Assembly: GCA_028275705.1 (NCBI GenBank) | Contig: JAPWUD010000010.1 | Span: 1 to 46,652, forward strand | Direction: 5' to 3' | Length of the DNA: 46,652 bases | Source: Desulfurococcaceae archaeon | GTDB lineage: Archaea > Thermoproteota > Thermoprotei_A > Sulfolobales > Desulfurococcaceae | Part shown: piece after piece, positions 1 to 9,503 of the stretch | How positions within the stretch are numbered: the stretch's first letter is position 1 | Layout of the letters: every line of letters starts with the position of its first letter | Notes under the pieces: model-generated | The model's database searches: none | What the model saw: the letters and a program-made list of their open reading frames with translations, nothing else | What the model was told of the DNA's origin: nothing | Position numbers and translations under genes: made by a program

Positions 1-293
1 TCTATAGATAAGAGTACTTAATAGCTCTTTCCGTGAATATCCAGAGGTAGTACCTTAATATCCGGCATTTGCAATTGAGGCTTTTCAACTCTTAGCAATT
101 TTGATTTAACCTGGCAATCTATATGTACCGAACAGGTAGATACAGGCCCCTCATTTTATTTTACTCTATGAAGCTTTATACTTGTGGACATAAATGTTCC
201 TTTGTTTAATCCAGTCATCACAGGTATTCATTGAAAACACGTATTTATTAACTAGTCTGTATTTAACGAAACATGCATTATGAGGTGACTTAT

Positions 294-578
294 GTGGATG
301 CATCTAAGTGGAAGACAATTATTACTATTCTACTTTTAATCCTAGGAATGGTCTTTATAATTACCGCTGCTGTAATAGCCTATGTGTCTTTCTACGGCTA
401 CAAAGTGCCTGTGGTTCAGGGTGCGAGCGTGGAGGATGTTATAACGTCTCTTATAAATGCACTTGTTGATATTGCTGTTAAACTAGGGTTTTTGGGTTTA
501 ACCGTGTGGGCTGGATCTATTCTATTAAAACACGGTATTTCACTAATTAAACCCGAGACTCACCGCGAGGAGAAGTAG
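294..578 (+). CDS. Small two-helix membrane protein, unknown function
   Basis: About 94 residues. I see a hydrophobic helix near the N-terminus (ITILLLILGMVFII) and a second one after residue 50, with a short basic and acidic tail, so it should be an integral membrane protein. An upstream in-frame ATG lies at 273. However, GAGGTGA at 282-288 is an excellent ribosome-binding site placed 5 nt before GTG 294, so I prefer 294. Two more small membrane proteins follow on the same strand, separated by 9 and 2 nt, which suggests one three-gene operon. I do not recognise the family. Confidence 0.6.
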   Translation: MDASKWKTIITILLLILGMVFIITAAVIAYVSFYGYKVPVVQGASVEDVITSLINALVDIAVKLGFLGLTVWAGSILLKHGISLIKPETHREEK

Positions 579-587
579 GGATTAAAC

Positions 588-956
588 TTGTTCACTCCAC
601 TACGATACGCACTATCAATAGCCCTGATCTCAGTGCTAATACCCCTAGTACTGCCCATAGGTATCTTAGTATACAGCATTATAAATAACCCAGAATGCCT
701 AGTAGTGAAGACAATTACGGGAGAGGAGGAATACGTTGGCAACAATACATATAAAGTACCAATTGTAATTACATACTGCTCCACAGTTCCATTAACAGAC
801 GTTAGAGCCGTATTTAACTCAACTGTATTGGAGATACCTAGGATTACTAGGGGTGAGCATAAGTACGTAGTTGAGTTGAGGCCGGGTGATAAATTAATAG
901 AGCTTGAATTCAGGATCATGGGTTTATATAAATTATCCATTAAATTCGGTGTATAA
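588..956 (+). CDS. Membrane-anchored protein with one N-terminal helix, unknown function
   Basis: 122 residues from a TTG start. The N-terminal 30 residues form a hydrophobic segment (ISVLIPLVLPIGILVYS) resembling a signal anchor. The rest is a beta-rich domain, probably outside the cell, with alternating hydrophobic residues and two cysteines. It is the second gene of a three-gene cluster: it starts 9 nt after the previous stop and ends 2 nt before the next GTG. The strand composition fits a small immunoglobulin-like or CARDB-like fold, but that is only an impression. I do not recognise the family. Confidence 0.55.
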   Translation: MFTPLRYALSIALISVLIPLVLPIGILVYSIINNPECLVVKTITGEEEYVGNNTYKVPIVITYCSTVPLTDVRAVFNSTVLEIPRITRGEHKYVVELRPGDKLIELEFRIMGLYKLSIKFGV

Positions 957-958
957 GT

Positions 959-1375
959 GTGATGCCTAAAATCCTTTGGAGAATAATAATAGGTGTGATC
1001 TCCGGTATTATATACTATGCGGTTTTCCTAGTAATCATTCCAATAGTGCTCAGTTTAGTTCTAAAATATCCAATGGAACTTGTGAAAACCAAAGAGCTAT
1101 TCTACTATGCCGCGGTATTTATATCGCTTGGTGTTTTATCGACAACTCTAAAGCCATTCATAGGGTTGATATTTACTGTGTTATCTATACTCATAGGATC
1201 ACTATTTCTAATCAGCATCCTTGGATCAGGTGTACTTCAACTAGCAATGAGTATTAGCGGGGAGCGCGTGCAAGTGTCTTTGGAATTCAAGGATTTATTA
1301 ATGGTTATTCTTGGAATGGGCTTTATATTTGCAATTATCGACGTATTTGAAAAACTAGCTACGAGCGAGGAGTGA
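959..1375 (+). CDS. Four-helix membrane protein, unknown function
   Basis: 138 residues, with a GTG at 959 directly followed by ATG 962; either could be the start. It appears to hold four hydrophobic segments (around residues 8-32, 46-62, 65-90 and 110-130) with short loops and almost no charged surface, so it is an integral membrane protein. It is the last gene of the cluster formed with the two preceding small membrane proteins and converges with the minus-strand gene that ends at 1398. The tight spacing suggests the three products work together, perhaps as a small membrane complex. That is inference from context only. Confidence 0.6.
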   Translation: MMPKILWRIIIGVISGIIYYAVFLVIIPIVLSLVLKYPMELVKTKELFYYAAVFISLGVLSTTLKPFIGLIFTVLSILIGSLFLISILGSGVLQLAMSISGERVQVSLEFKDLLMVILGMGFIFAIIDVFEKLATSEE

Positions 1376-1397
1376 ATAGCTTCTAAAATCTTGGAGT

Positions 1398-2030
1398 TCA
1401 CGGTGGTCTAGGAGCTCTAATAGACTGCACTATAAGGTATAACACGAATAGTACTATAATTACTGTTATACCCCATATTATTGGAGTTAGTAGTGATGGT
1501 AGAACACCTGCTCCTAATCCACTTTGCTCAACTCCGTAAACCACTATAGCCATGTAGAGCACGATCCTTAAGTACTCTGCCATAGGGTATAATAACTGCA
1601 TTTCAGCCCTCAACTCAGTGCTCTTATATACGTATCCAACAAAAGCATCTACAAGTGTAAACCCTATTAATACTATGAAGAGTAGTTTAAGCCCTCCCGC
1701 GACGTAAACGTATAGTGCTGTTTCAGCAGTTGACATAATGGCGTCGAGTTTAAGTACATACCCAGCTATGTAAACCCCGAGAATAGCGAAAACTATGTAT
1801 ATGATTACAGCGGTGAGAGAACCCATGAATTCGTGTGGTAAAAGCCCCGTTCTCTTAATGGCTCTCCCAAAACCAGTTCTCTTCACTATTTCTTCAAACC
1901 CTATTCTACTGAGTAGTCTCGAAACAAGATATTTTACTCCGTGACCAAGTAAATAGCCTGCAAGCCATGTTAATAGGGCTGCTCCAATAGATATAATTAT
2001 ATTCAATAGTAACTCCGCAGTAATTTCCAC
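1398..2030 (-). CDS. Multi-helix membrane protein resembling the 'conserved TM helix' (MscS-related) family
   Basis: About 210 residues with five predicted membrane segments. The first segment (LLLNIIISIGAALLTWLAGY) is followed by amphipathic, basic stretches ending in KRTGFGRAIKRTGL. This alternation of helix and 'GF..' linker is typical of the conserved-TM-helix repeat found next to mechanosensitive channels, although the MscS beta domain itself is absent. AGGTGG lies 6 nt before GTG 2030, which I take as the start in place of TTG 2033. It is transcribed divergently from mpgS. A role in osmotic or mechanical response is inference. Confidence 0.6.
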   Translation of the reverse strand: MEITAELLLNIIISIGAALLTWLAGYLLGHGVKYLVSRLLSRIGFEEIVKRTGFGRAIKRTGLLPHEFMGSLTAVIIYIVFAILGVYIAGYVLKLDAIMSTAETALYVYVAGGLKLLFIVLIGFTLVDAFVGYVYKSTELRAEMQLLYPMAEYLRIVLYMAIVVYGVEQSGLGAGVLPSLLTPIIWGITVIIVLFVLYLIVQSIRAPRPP

Positions 2031-2105
2031 CAATTACCACCTAAACACATATTAGCACAGCATACAATAAATATCTTATGCCTGGGAGAGTACAACTGAT
2101 TTAAT

Positions 2106-3281
2106 GTGGGAGCATTGCTACTAAACTACCCATCTAGGTTCGAGGCATACGGCTCGGTTGAAATATATGAATTATCTAGAATTCACACTCTCTTATCCAT
2201 GGGCATTAGCCCAAGGCCTGGTGCTTACTCTATACCTAGCTTAAAGCAGTTTGAAGACATTGCAAGCAGGACGGTCTTCATAGTCCCTGTTAAAAACGAA
2301 GATCCATTTGTACTAGAGGGTGTTTTAAGGGCTATTCCCTACTATTCCCAAGTAATTCTAGTGTCTAACTCTCAGAGAGAACCACTTAACATGTATAAAG
2401 TTGAATTAGACATTGCTAGAACAATATTTAAAAACACTGGTAGAACAATAATTATTCTCCACCAAAAAGACAAGGTTTTAGCTGATAACTTAGCACCTCA
2501 CTTACCATCGATCATAGGTGAGGACTCTCTCGTTAAAGATGGGAAAGGTGAGGGGATGTTGATTGGAGCTATTATAGCTGATGCACTTAGAGCAGAGAAC
2601 ATTGCATTCGTTGATGCAGATAACTATATTCCAAGCGTTGTACTAGAGTATGCATTAATATACTACACCACTCTATCCATGAGTGAGTCAAAGTATAAAA
2701 TGGCTAGGATTTACTGGGGTTACAAAGCATGGATGTCCCCTGATGAACTATACTATAGGAGGATGGGTAGAGCCTCATCTATAGTCAACGCCTTATTTAA
2801 TAAAGTTCTATCATACCGTAGGAGAGTGGAGACGGACATTATTAAGACATCTAATAGTGGAGAACACGCGATGAGCATGGATCTTGCACGTGAGATAATT
2901 TATGGTGGTGGATTCTCAGTTGAAACACAGGAGTTGGTGAGTATTCTCGAGAAGTGTTATCTCGGAGTTGAGCGTGGTTTATGCCCGTCTCTACATGGGG
3001 GTATCGAAATATATCAAGTAGAGTCATTAAGCCCCCACATACACGCTGAGAAGGGTGAAGCACACGTATTAGAAATGATCTTTGAGAGTGCATCAGCTCT
3101 ATACCACTCTGAGATAGCTGAGGAGAGAGGTAAATCATTTATACTCAAGACGCTTGGAGACCTTGGCTTCTCCAGGGATCCAGTTCAGATAAGTAAATAC
3201 GAGTATCCTAAAATAGATGCTAGGAAACTAATGGACACTGTTTTAACCGAGAGCTCTTCGAGCACTGGTTTTGGAGTTTAA
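2106..3281 (+). CDS. mpgS: Mannosyl-3-phosphoglycerate synthase (GT55)
   Basis: 391 residues, the normal size for this enzyme. It transfers mannose from GDP-mannose to 3-phosphoglycerate, the first step to the compatible solute mannosylglycerate, which accumulates in several hyperthermophiles. Recognisable features are the N-terminal FEAYGSVEIYEL, the nucleotide-binding start FIVPVKNEDPF (about residue 58), GEGMLIGAI and the metal-binding DADNY near residue 170. The start is uncertain: GTG 2106 is used here, but family members usually begin close to MLLNYPSRFE, which would be TTG 2115. A phosphatase gene (mpgP) normally needed for the second step is not adjacent and not in this window. A TATA-like stretch lies near 2065. 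Confidence 0.88.
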   Translation: MGALLLNYPSRFEAYGSVEIYELSRIHTLLSMGISPRPGAYSIPSLKQFEDIASRTVFIVPVKNEDPFVLEGVLRAIPYYSQVILVSNSQREPLNMYKVELDIARTIFKNTGRTIIILHQKDKVLADNLAPHLPSIIGEDSLVKDGKGEGMLIGAIIADALRAENIAFVDADNYIPSVVLEYALIYYTTLSMSESKYKMARIYWGYKAWMSPDELYYRRMGRASSIVNALFNKVLSYRRRVETDIIKTSNSGEHAMSMDLAREIIYGGGFSVETQELVSILEKCYLGVERGLCPSLHGGIEIYQVESLSPHIHAEKGEAHVLEMIFESASALYHSEIAEERGKSFILKTLGDLGFSRDPVQISKYEYPKIDARKLMDTVLTESSSSTGFGV

Positions 3282-3385
3282 CTGGCTTTATTAAATCTCA
3301 CGCGAGGACAATTAATTCATTAATTAAATGTGAACTCAATAAATATTAATCCCGTGGTTACTTCATTGATTAAAAGGTGGTATTA

Positions 3386-4321
3386 TTGGTTACGAGTTTA
3401 AAGGGTAGGCATTGTCTTACTCTAACTGAGTTTAGTAGGGAGGAGTTATTATTCATACTAGAAACATCATTTAGCCTAAAGCAGAGGTATTTAGCTGGTG
3501 AGAGAATTATTCCATTACTACCCGGTAGACACTTAGCAATGATATTTGAGAAACCCAGTACTAGGACTAGAGTTAGCTTTGAGACAGCAATGAGGGAGCT
3601 TGGTGGAGATGCGTTATATCTTAGTGCAAGCGAGCTACAGCTTGCACGTGGGGAATCCATAGAGGACACAGCTAGAACACTATCGAGGTATGTAGATGGA
3701 ATCATGGCCAGAGTCTACGAACACTGGAAACTCGAGAAGCTGGCTCAATACAGTAGAGTACCCGTGATCAATGGACTTAGCGACCTCCACCACCCTTGCC
3801 AAGCACTTGCAGATGTATTAACAATCATTGAGAAGAAGGGTAGGGGTATTGAGAGTTTAAAAATAGTATTTGTAGGTGATGGAGGAGACAATGTACTGCA
3901 TAGCTTAATGCTGGCTATAGGGATCCTGGGTGGCAAGATAACGATTTCATCTCCACCAGGCTACGACCCGCATCCAAGTGTTTTAAAGTTATTCAATGAA
4001 CACGCGAATGGAAGCTTCGAGATTGAGAGAGATCCATATAAAGCAGTTGAAAATGCAGATGTAGTGTATACAGATGTATGGGTTAGTATGGGCCAGGAGA
4101 AGGAGAGGGAGAGGAGAATTAGGGATCTAGAGCCATATAGAGTTACCGTTGACTTGATGAATCGGGCTAAGAAAGACGCGATCTTCATGCACTGCCTACC
4201 AGCGAAGCGGGGGGAGGAGGTTGTTGATGAAGTTATTGATGGTAAGTGGAGTGTTGTGTGGGATCAAGCTGAGAATAGAAAGCATGCTCAAAAAGCACTA
4301 TTAGCACTCATAATACCTTAG
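3386..4321 (+). CDS. argF: Ornithine carbamoyltransferase
   Basis: About 311 residues, a usual OTC length. It catalyses carbamoyl phosphate plus ornithine to citrulline. The carbamoyl-phosphate loop STRTR (residues about 58-62), HPCQ near 138, the ornithine-binding region DVWVSMGQE near 230 and HCLPAKRG near 270 are all present. The SMG motif distinguishes it from aspartate carbamoyltransferase. AGGTGG at 3375-3380 is 5 nt before TTG 3386, so I take that as the start; GTG 3377 lies inside the ribosome-binding site. No other arginine gene is nearby, so it stands alone between mpgS and aglB. It could serve arginine synthesis or a deiminase-type pathway; the sequence does not decide. Confidence 0.93.
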   Translation: MVTSLKGRHCLTLTEFSREELLFILETSFSLKQRYLAGERIIPLLPGRHLAMIFEKPSTRTRVSFETAMRELGGDALYLSASELQLARGESIEDTARTLSRYVDGIMARVYEHWKLEKLAQYSRVPVINGLSDLHHPCQALADVLTIIEKKGRGIESLKIVFVGDGGDNVLHSLMLAIGILGGKITISSPPGYDPHPSVLKLFNEHANGSFEIERDPYKAVENADVVYTDVWVSMGQEKERERRIRDLEPYRVTVDLMNRAKKDAIFMHCLPAKRGEEVVDEVIDGKWSVVWDQAENRKHAQKALLALIIP

Positions 4322-4407
4322 CTCATGCATTGGATTTATTATTGGCGAGTATTTAATTTTCTTTTTAATTCAAATACCTAGTTTAGAGTTATGTAGAGGT
4401 GTAAAGT

Positions 4408-7014
4408 ATGAGTAGTGTATGGTTGCGGATCAAGAAATTAAGCTACAAACTTGGAGAATTCGTAGAAGGGGTTTCAAGGGATAGTAGAAGGGCAAATATG
4501 CTAACTGCCATCTTTGTGGCATTAGCAATTATTACTTGCGTACTCATTAGGATAGCACCCTACCCATTAAACGACTTCGAGTTCTTCGAGTTTGACAGCT
4601 ATATAGAGTACTGGCAGGCAAAGTACGTGTATGAAAAGGGCCCTATGGCTTGGTACACACTTACAAGGAGCAATCCAGATACACATATATTTTGGTATCC
4701 ATGGGGGAGAGACTTTACACTAACTAGCTACCCATTCTTCCCACTATGGATTGGCACTACATACCACTTGGTTAAATACACTGGGTTAAGCCTAGAGCAG
4801 TGGGCTGCACTGCAGCCAATATTATTCGCCATAGTTGCAACCGTGGTGGCTTACTTCGCGGCCAGAGAAGTATTTAATAGTAGGACAGCGGGTATTGCAG
4901 CATCATTCTTCTTCGCAATACTACCAGCAGCTATTGAGAGGACTGTAATTGGATACGTTGAGAAAGAGGGAGCTGCATCAGTATTTGTATTTCTCTTCAT
5001 ATACTTCTATGCAAAGTCAATAAAGGCAATTAGCTCAACGAGTAGAGTATGCTTAAAGTACATTGTTCCAGCATCACTCTCACTAGCCCTCATTGGGTGG
5101 TTGTGGGGTGGATATGTATTTATTCTTGGGACAGTAGTTGTATTTGCATTATTATCTCCAATAATTCTAGGTGAATCATACTCAAGGGAGCTTGCTTTAA
5201 CAAATCTACTAGTGGTACTACTCGCCATAGTGTTTGAAGCACCATCACCAGCAAATCTCCACACGCTTGGCTTATACCCGTTGAGCTTAAAGAGCATTGC
5301 ATTAATCTTGCTAGTTGCCTCAGTTATGCCCCTCGGCTACTACTACTTGTCAAGGGGGTATAGGAGTATTGGATTGAAGAAGCCACTGCTAAATAGAGGC
5401 CTCTATACAGTTATACTAGTACTCATTCTAATAGTTGGTGCATTGTTAACATACACGGGGATGTTGCCTATTGGGGGTAGACTAGCCTGGGCTCTTGGAT
5501 TAAGAGTTGTCCAGGTTACACCCCTCGTTGAGAGTATTGCAGAGCACCAACCAGCTCTCGCGAGTACTGGGACTTTTATAAATATGTTGAATAATTGGGG
5601 TGTGATCAGGAGCTATGATCTACCGCAGCCTCTAAGCAGTCAACAATCATACTTGGCAATAATACCAATACTTGTCATTCCATCTGCACTATTCCTCGCT
5701 ATAATTGGCTTAATAGTAATGGTGATCGAGGCGTGGCCTCAGCAAATACGTAGGCGTGGTCGTGGTGGGAGACTAGAAGTTGTGTTTAAAGCAGAGCCCG
5801 AGGAGCTATATGTAGGAATAGCTTTTGCAATAGCATTCTACTCGTATTTAAACGCTGTATACATGATTGGCGCAGCCTCTTATTTTGGAATATTTCCAAT
5901 AGCTGTAGCAACAGCAAGGATACTGGAGAAATACGTTTACCCATTTATTAAATCGAGAATTAGTAGCACTAAAACCGCTAGGGTGCCTAGTAGATCGCCT
6001 GGGTGGAGTAGATTACTAGCGGTAGTATTCATTTTAGCCGTGGTATTGAACTCCGCTTGGTTTGCATACAGTGAGTATAGATTGAATTCAAACATAGTGT
6101 ACACACTGAGAGCCGGGGTTTCAGATCTTTCATTCTACTCAGACAGCTGGAGGAAGACGGTTGAAACACTAAGAAAAGATGTCCCACCAGGCAGTCTCGT
6201 TATATCTTGGTGGGACTATGGATATGGAATTAGCGTAGCGGGTGGTAGAATATCAGCTGCTGATGGAAGCACTATAAATGAAACACAAATTGGTATTATA
6301 GGATTAATACTAACATCTAGTAGTACGGAGAATGCTGCGAAACTAGCTAAGTTACTGAGTGCAAAGCCCAATGAAACATACATTATGGTAATTGATGGTG
6401 TAATTGTTAGTGAATCAAACGAGACTGTGTACATAGTCCCATTATTCCTTGGAAGGGGGTTGCCAGGCCTTGTTGACTGGCCTAAGAGTGTTTGGATGAT
6501 TAGAATTGGCAATGGGCAGGTACCATACTTGAGATCTCTTGGATTAAACATAAGCTATGTCGACACGGAGAAATTCTTTAGAGTCTATAATTTATTCGAA
6601 GGAGGGGTTATTGCACCAAAACTCGATGATTACAATGCTACCCCTATAATATACAAGATCATTGTTGATGCAACACTATACTGGGCTGAATCAATGGGTA
6701 AAAAAGGTCAATTCGTCTGGTTTACTGGTAGTGAGCAATTACTAAGCTTCGACGTAGCGGAGAACATAAGGACACAGTTAAAACTCAATATTAGTCTACA
6801 GGTAACACCAACAGATACTATTTGGCTGTCCGAGAGACCGTTTAAGAATGATTCATACTTAGCACCATATAGAGTAATCATGGAGCCATTCATAGATCCT
6901 AAAACAGGTGAGCCATTGAAAACCAGCTTCACACTATCTGGGAGGGCATATAGTGGAGTAGTCTACAGCGTAGTTGTTATATACCAGTTAGTAAACATCC
7001 CTGAATCACAGTAG
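4408..7014 (+). CDS. aglB: Archaeal oligosaccharyltransferase AglB (STT3 family)
   Basis: 868 residues. It moves lipid-linked glycan onto asparagine of secreted proteins at the outer face of the membrane. There are about a dozen hydrophobic segments in the first 530 residues, with the acidic loop EFFEFDSYIEYW after the first helix matching the metal-binding loop of GT-C enzymes. The signature WWDYGYG falls near residues 601-607 at the start of the soluble C-terminal domain. GAGGTG at 4394-4399 supports the ATG at 4408. Its 3' end overlaps the convergent downstream gene by 9 nt. Likely targets are the pilin at 31.2 kb and S-layer proteins; that link is inference. Confidence 0.92.
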   Translation: MSSVWLRIKKLSYKLGEFVEGVSRDSRRANMLTAIFVALAIITCVLIRIAPYPLNDFEFFEFDSYIEYWQAKYVYEKGPMAWYTLTRSNPDTHIFWYPWGRDFTLTSYPFFPLWIGTTYHLVKYTGLSLEQWAALQPILFAIVATVVAYFAAREVFNSRTAGIAASFFFAILPAAIERTVIGYVEKEGAASVFVFLFIYFYAKSIKAISSTSRVCLKYIVPASLSLALIGWLWGGYVFILGTVVVFALLSPIILGESYSRELALTNLLVVLLAIVFEAPSPANLHTLGLYPLSLKSIALILLVASVMPLGYYYLSRGYRSIGLKKPLLNRGLYTVILVLILIVGALLTYTGMLPIGGRLAWALGLRVVQVTPLVESIAEHQPALASTGTFINMLNNWGVIRSYDLPQPLSSQQSYLAIIPILVIPSALFLAIIGLIVMVIEAWPQQIRRRGRGGRLEVVFKAEPEELYVGIAFAIAFYSYLNAVYMIGAASYFGIFPIAVATARILEKYVYPFIKSRISSTKTARVPSRSPGWSRLLAVVFILAVVLNSAWFAYSEYRLNSNIVYTLRAGVSDLSFYSDSWRKTVETLRKDVPPGSLVISWWDYGYGISVAGGRISAADGSTINETQIGIIGLILTSSSTENAAKLAKLLSAKPNETYIMVIDGVIVSESNETVYIVPLFLGRGLPGLVDWPKSVWMIRIGNGQVPYLRSLGLNISYVDTEKFFRVYNLFEGGVIAPKLDDYNATPIIYKIIVDATLYWAESMGKKGQFVWFTGSEQLLSFDVAENIRTQLKLNISLQVTPTDTIWLSERPFKNDSYLAPYRVIMEPFIDPKTGEPLKTSFTLSGRAYSGVVYSVVVIYQLVNIPESQ

Positions 7015-8187
7015 TGAATATCCACATAGTTTTGGACTATACACACTCTCCACGTATGCTTTCCTAATTCTCTCTTTAAAGCCACGAGCCCTTGGATGTA
7101 TTATATAGTCAACACTTGTACCACACGAACCATTGATCTCCATTTGGAGTAATACTTCTCTAAAACACTTTACTCCAGCGAGTCCAGATCCTATTGCAGC
7201 ATAGCCTTGGGCAGACTCCTTTGAGATATTGGCTCCCTGAAGCCCCTTTAGAGTACTTATTTCTAAGTCTACAAGTCTCTCTTTTATTAACTCCAGTATC
7301 TCCTTGATCTTACTTAATCTACCAGTAGCTACTACAGTCTCGGATTTGGGTGTTGATAAGAGAGTTTTCTTCAAGTCTTTGGCAACGCACTCGATAAAGT
7401 GGTTAATTAGAGTAGTGTATGGTTCTTCACTCATACGTGCTCTTCTAAGTAACTCGTTGAAGTCATATATCCCTGAGTAGTCGAGTATTCCCCCATGGAA
7501 TACATCCCAACGCTCCCACTTCCCAACACCGGCAACTACCTCTAAATCTATTGAACCAGCGGTTAAAGTACCAGTCGATGCACTTGTACCACCTACGCCA
7601 TCGACAACCTTACCTTCTTTAACAGCTATTACTGAGTAGTATCCATAACCGAGCTCGAGTAGAGTGAAATTTATATTTTTAAAATCAAATCCTTTCTTAT
7701 TATAGTATTCATAAACCGCTAGGAACGTGGAGGCTAGTTTATCAGCAGTCCCCATGTCAACTTTATTTATCTTCCTATGTAGTGGGACTGTGGGTAAGTG
7801 TATAACTCCGGGTGTAAAGAGTGCTCTCTCACCATACATCCTAATGATCTCTGTAGTTATTTTTGCTAGTGCATCGTAAACCCATATACCTGGCTCACTC
7901 AATAACACCCCCTTCTCCATTAACTCCTCACTACTAAGGAGTAGAACCTCCACTGTAAACCTCCTTGGATTCATCACTTCTCCACCATTATGTACTGGGA
8001 CTCCATAGCCTGAAGGGGCTACAATGTAGTCGATATTTAGTGAGTTTAGTCTATTTAGTAATAACACTGGGTTTTTCGCAATAATTGGTGTTTCAAAGCT
8101 CTCTTCATGCACTACCCTATTGTTTTCCAATACAACGAGATCAAAGGTCTTAGTGCCGGGATCGATCCCAGCCACTCTAATAGGCAA
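7006..8187 (-). CDS. DUF1464 family protein (ASKHA fold, butyrate-kinase-like)
   Basis: About 393 residues. The N-terminus VAGIDPGTKTFDLVV is the phosphate-1 loop of the sugar kinase/Hsp70/actin superfamily. A second glycine-rich region (VDGVGGTSASTGTL) lies near residue 190 and another (ATGRLSKI) near 295. This arrangement fits the archaeal DUF1464 group, sometimes annotated as predicted butyrate kinase; the substrate is unknown. GGTGG at 8193-8197 sits 5 nt before TTG 8187, which I choose over GTG 8196. It is divergent from the ESCRT-III-like gene at 8262 and convergent with aglB, overlapping its end by 9 nt. Confidence 0.75.
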   Translation of the reverse strand: MPIRVAGIDPGTKTFDLVVLENNRVVHEESFETPIIAKNPVLLLNRLNSLNIDYIVAPSGYGVPVHNGGEVMNPRRFTVEVLLLSSEELMEKGVLLSEPGIWVYDALAKITTEIIRMYGERALFTPGVIHLPTVPLHRKINKVDMGTADKLASTFLAVYEYYNKKGFDFKNINFTLLELGYGYYSVIAVKEGKVVDGVGGTSASTGTLTAGSIDLEVVAGVGKWERWDVFHGGILDYSGIYDFNELLRRARMSEEPYTTLINHFIECVAKDLKKTLLSTPKSETVVATGRLSKIKEILELIKERLVDLEISTLKGLQGANISKESAQGYAAIGSGLAGVKCFREVLLQMEINGSCGTSVDYIIHPRARGFKERIRKAYVESVYSPKLCGYSLL

Positions 8188-8261
8188 AAATACCACCTTA
8201 TACGACTATATCGACCAACTTCTTAAAAACAACTTATTGAATATCTAATTGAGGGGATTCA

Positions 8262-8789
8262 TTGCTTAGGAGGAAGAAGGATCCACTTAGAAAATCATTT
8301 GAAATACTATATAGTGTCCGCTTATTGAAGGATAGAGTAAGTAGGATTCAGAGTAGGCTAGACGATAGAGCTAGTGAGCTATCTGAGAGGCTTGTACAAC
8401 TCCAAATGCGTGGTGATAAATACTTGGCTTCAAGGTATGCCGAGGAAGTGGCAAACTTGAGGAAGCTATCTAGTAGGCTCTCAATGTTGATGTATGTATT
8501 GGATAAAGTTGATCTCGCAGTGCAACACGCTATTGTACGGAGGGAATTCAGTTCACTAGCATCAGAGCTCAGTGGATTGATCAAAGACGTTGGTAAACTA
8601 CCGGAGTCTCGCATACCAGACTTGGGCATTTTATTTGCAGATCTAGAGGCTAGTGTTAGGGAGTTAACAGATATCGTTATCAATGATTTACCAGGCCCCT
8701 TCTACAACCCACCAACCAGTAGTGAGGTAAAAAGAATAATTGAAGAAGCTAAAGCTACCCTCAAAGAGAAGCTAGAACCCGTTCACTAG
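8262..8789 (+). CDS. ESCRT-III/Snf7-type protein (CdvB paralogue)
   Basis: 175 residues. The basic N-terminus (LRRKKDPLRKSFE) followed by a long predicted helical hairpin with the KDRVSRIQSRLDDRASEL pattern is typical of crenarchaeal CdvB-like ESCRT-III subunits, which polymerise on membranes in division and vesicle budding. A helical C-terminal part (residues 150-172) could be the autoinhibitory or CdvC-interacting tail, but I see no clear winged helix as in CdvB itself, so a smaller paralogue is likely. GAGGGG at 8251-8256 is 5 nt before TTG 8262. CdvA and CdvC are not adjacent. It overlaps the convergent next gene by 4 nt. Confidence 0.8.
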   Translation: MLRRKKDPLRKSFEILYSVRLLKDRVSRIQSRLDDRASELSERLVQLQMRGDKYLASRYAEEVANLRKLSSRLSMLMYVLDKVDLAVQHAIVRREFSSLASELSGLIKDVGKLPESRIPDLGILFADLEASVRELTDIVINDLPGPFYNPPTSSEVKRIIEEAKATLKEKLEPVH

Positions 8790-9454
8790 ATTTGAATAGT
8801 GTACCTCCTCTCCTCCCTTACTATAGCTAGAGAGACGTTGAATCTCTGTAGTACCTCCGTTATCTCCTGTGTTATCCTCCTATATAACTCACCAGGTACT
8901 AGTACAATGTACTTTGAGTAGTTTCTATTGAGCATACATGAGCCCATTATGTATGCTAAGTACCTGTATTGCGTTGATAGTGGTGATGATGGATCTATTA
9001 ACCAGACACCAATAGACTCCTCATCCTCCCCTTTTTCAGCGATTAAGTCTGGTTCCAGCGGCCTACTAGTCCTTGACGGTGAGACATCGTACCCAAGGCT
9101 CTCCAAGGCCTTCACCACTTCCTCGACTAGTTTCTTCCTCGTGGCAATTAATCTCTGTGTTCCAATGTACTTCTCGAGTTCCCCATGCTCTTCCGGGTTG
9201 TATAGTGTGTACTTTCCACGCTCAATTCTATATAGAAATAGCTTCTCGGGGTCTCTATACTTATCCTTACTATTGCTATTCACAGTTACAAGGTCTATTT
9301 CATACTCTAAACTCTCATTACTCCTCGAAGGATCCTTCTTCTTCACCTCCTCGATGAGATCCTTTCTCGTGAAGTAGACTTTGCCACTCCTATATAGTGC
9401 CTCAGCAGCTTCCCTAATTAGAAGCCAATTAGGCTTTTTACCTATTTCCTCCAT
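8786..9454 (-). CDS. Winged-helix plus restriction-endonuclease-like protein, unknown function
   Basis: About 222 residues. Residues 1-75 resemble a helix-turn-helix (LLIREAAEALYRSGKVYFTRKDLIEEV). From about residue 115 the pattern changes to SLGYDVSPSRTSRPLEPDLIAEK followed by a strand IGVWLIDP, which resembles a PD-(D/E)XK core with an altered E-x-K, so it may be inactive as a nuclease. The start ATG 9454 is preceded at 6 nt by GGTGA; longer starts at 9457 and 9460 are possible. It lies about 50 nt downstream of the convergent-free Mrp gene's stop side, on the same strand, so the two may be cotranscribed. Function not known. Confidence 0.55.
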   Translation of the reverse strand: MEEIGKKPNWLLIREAAEALYRSGKVYFTRKDLIEEVKKKDPSRSNESLEYEIDLVTVNSNSKDKYRDPEKLFLYRIERGKYTLYNPEEHGELEKYIGTQRLIATRKKLVEEVVKALESLGYDVSPSRTSRPLEPDLIAEKGEDEESIGVWLIDPSSPLSTQYRYLAYIMGSCMLNRNYSKYIVLVPGELYRRITQEITEVLQRFNVSLAIVREERRYTIQI

Positions 9455-9503
9455 CACCAATCACCTGGAAACCAGGTTTAAATCTATACTCGAGTCCAAC
9501 CCA

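Noticed and set aside
959-1257. Alternative reading frame starting at 976 inside the small membrane gene
   Set aside because: Its product is not hydrophobic or domain-like and overlaps a frame with clear membrane helices.
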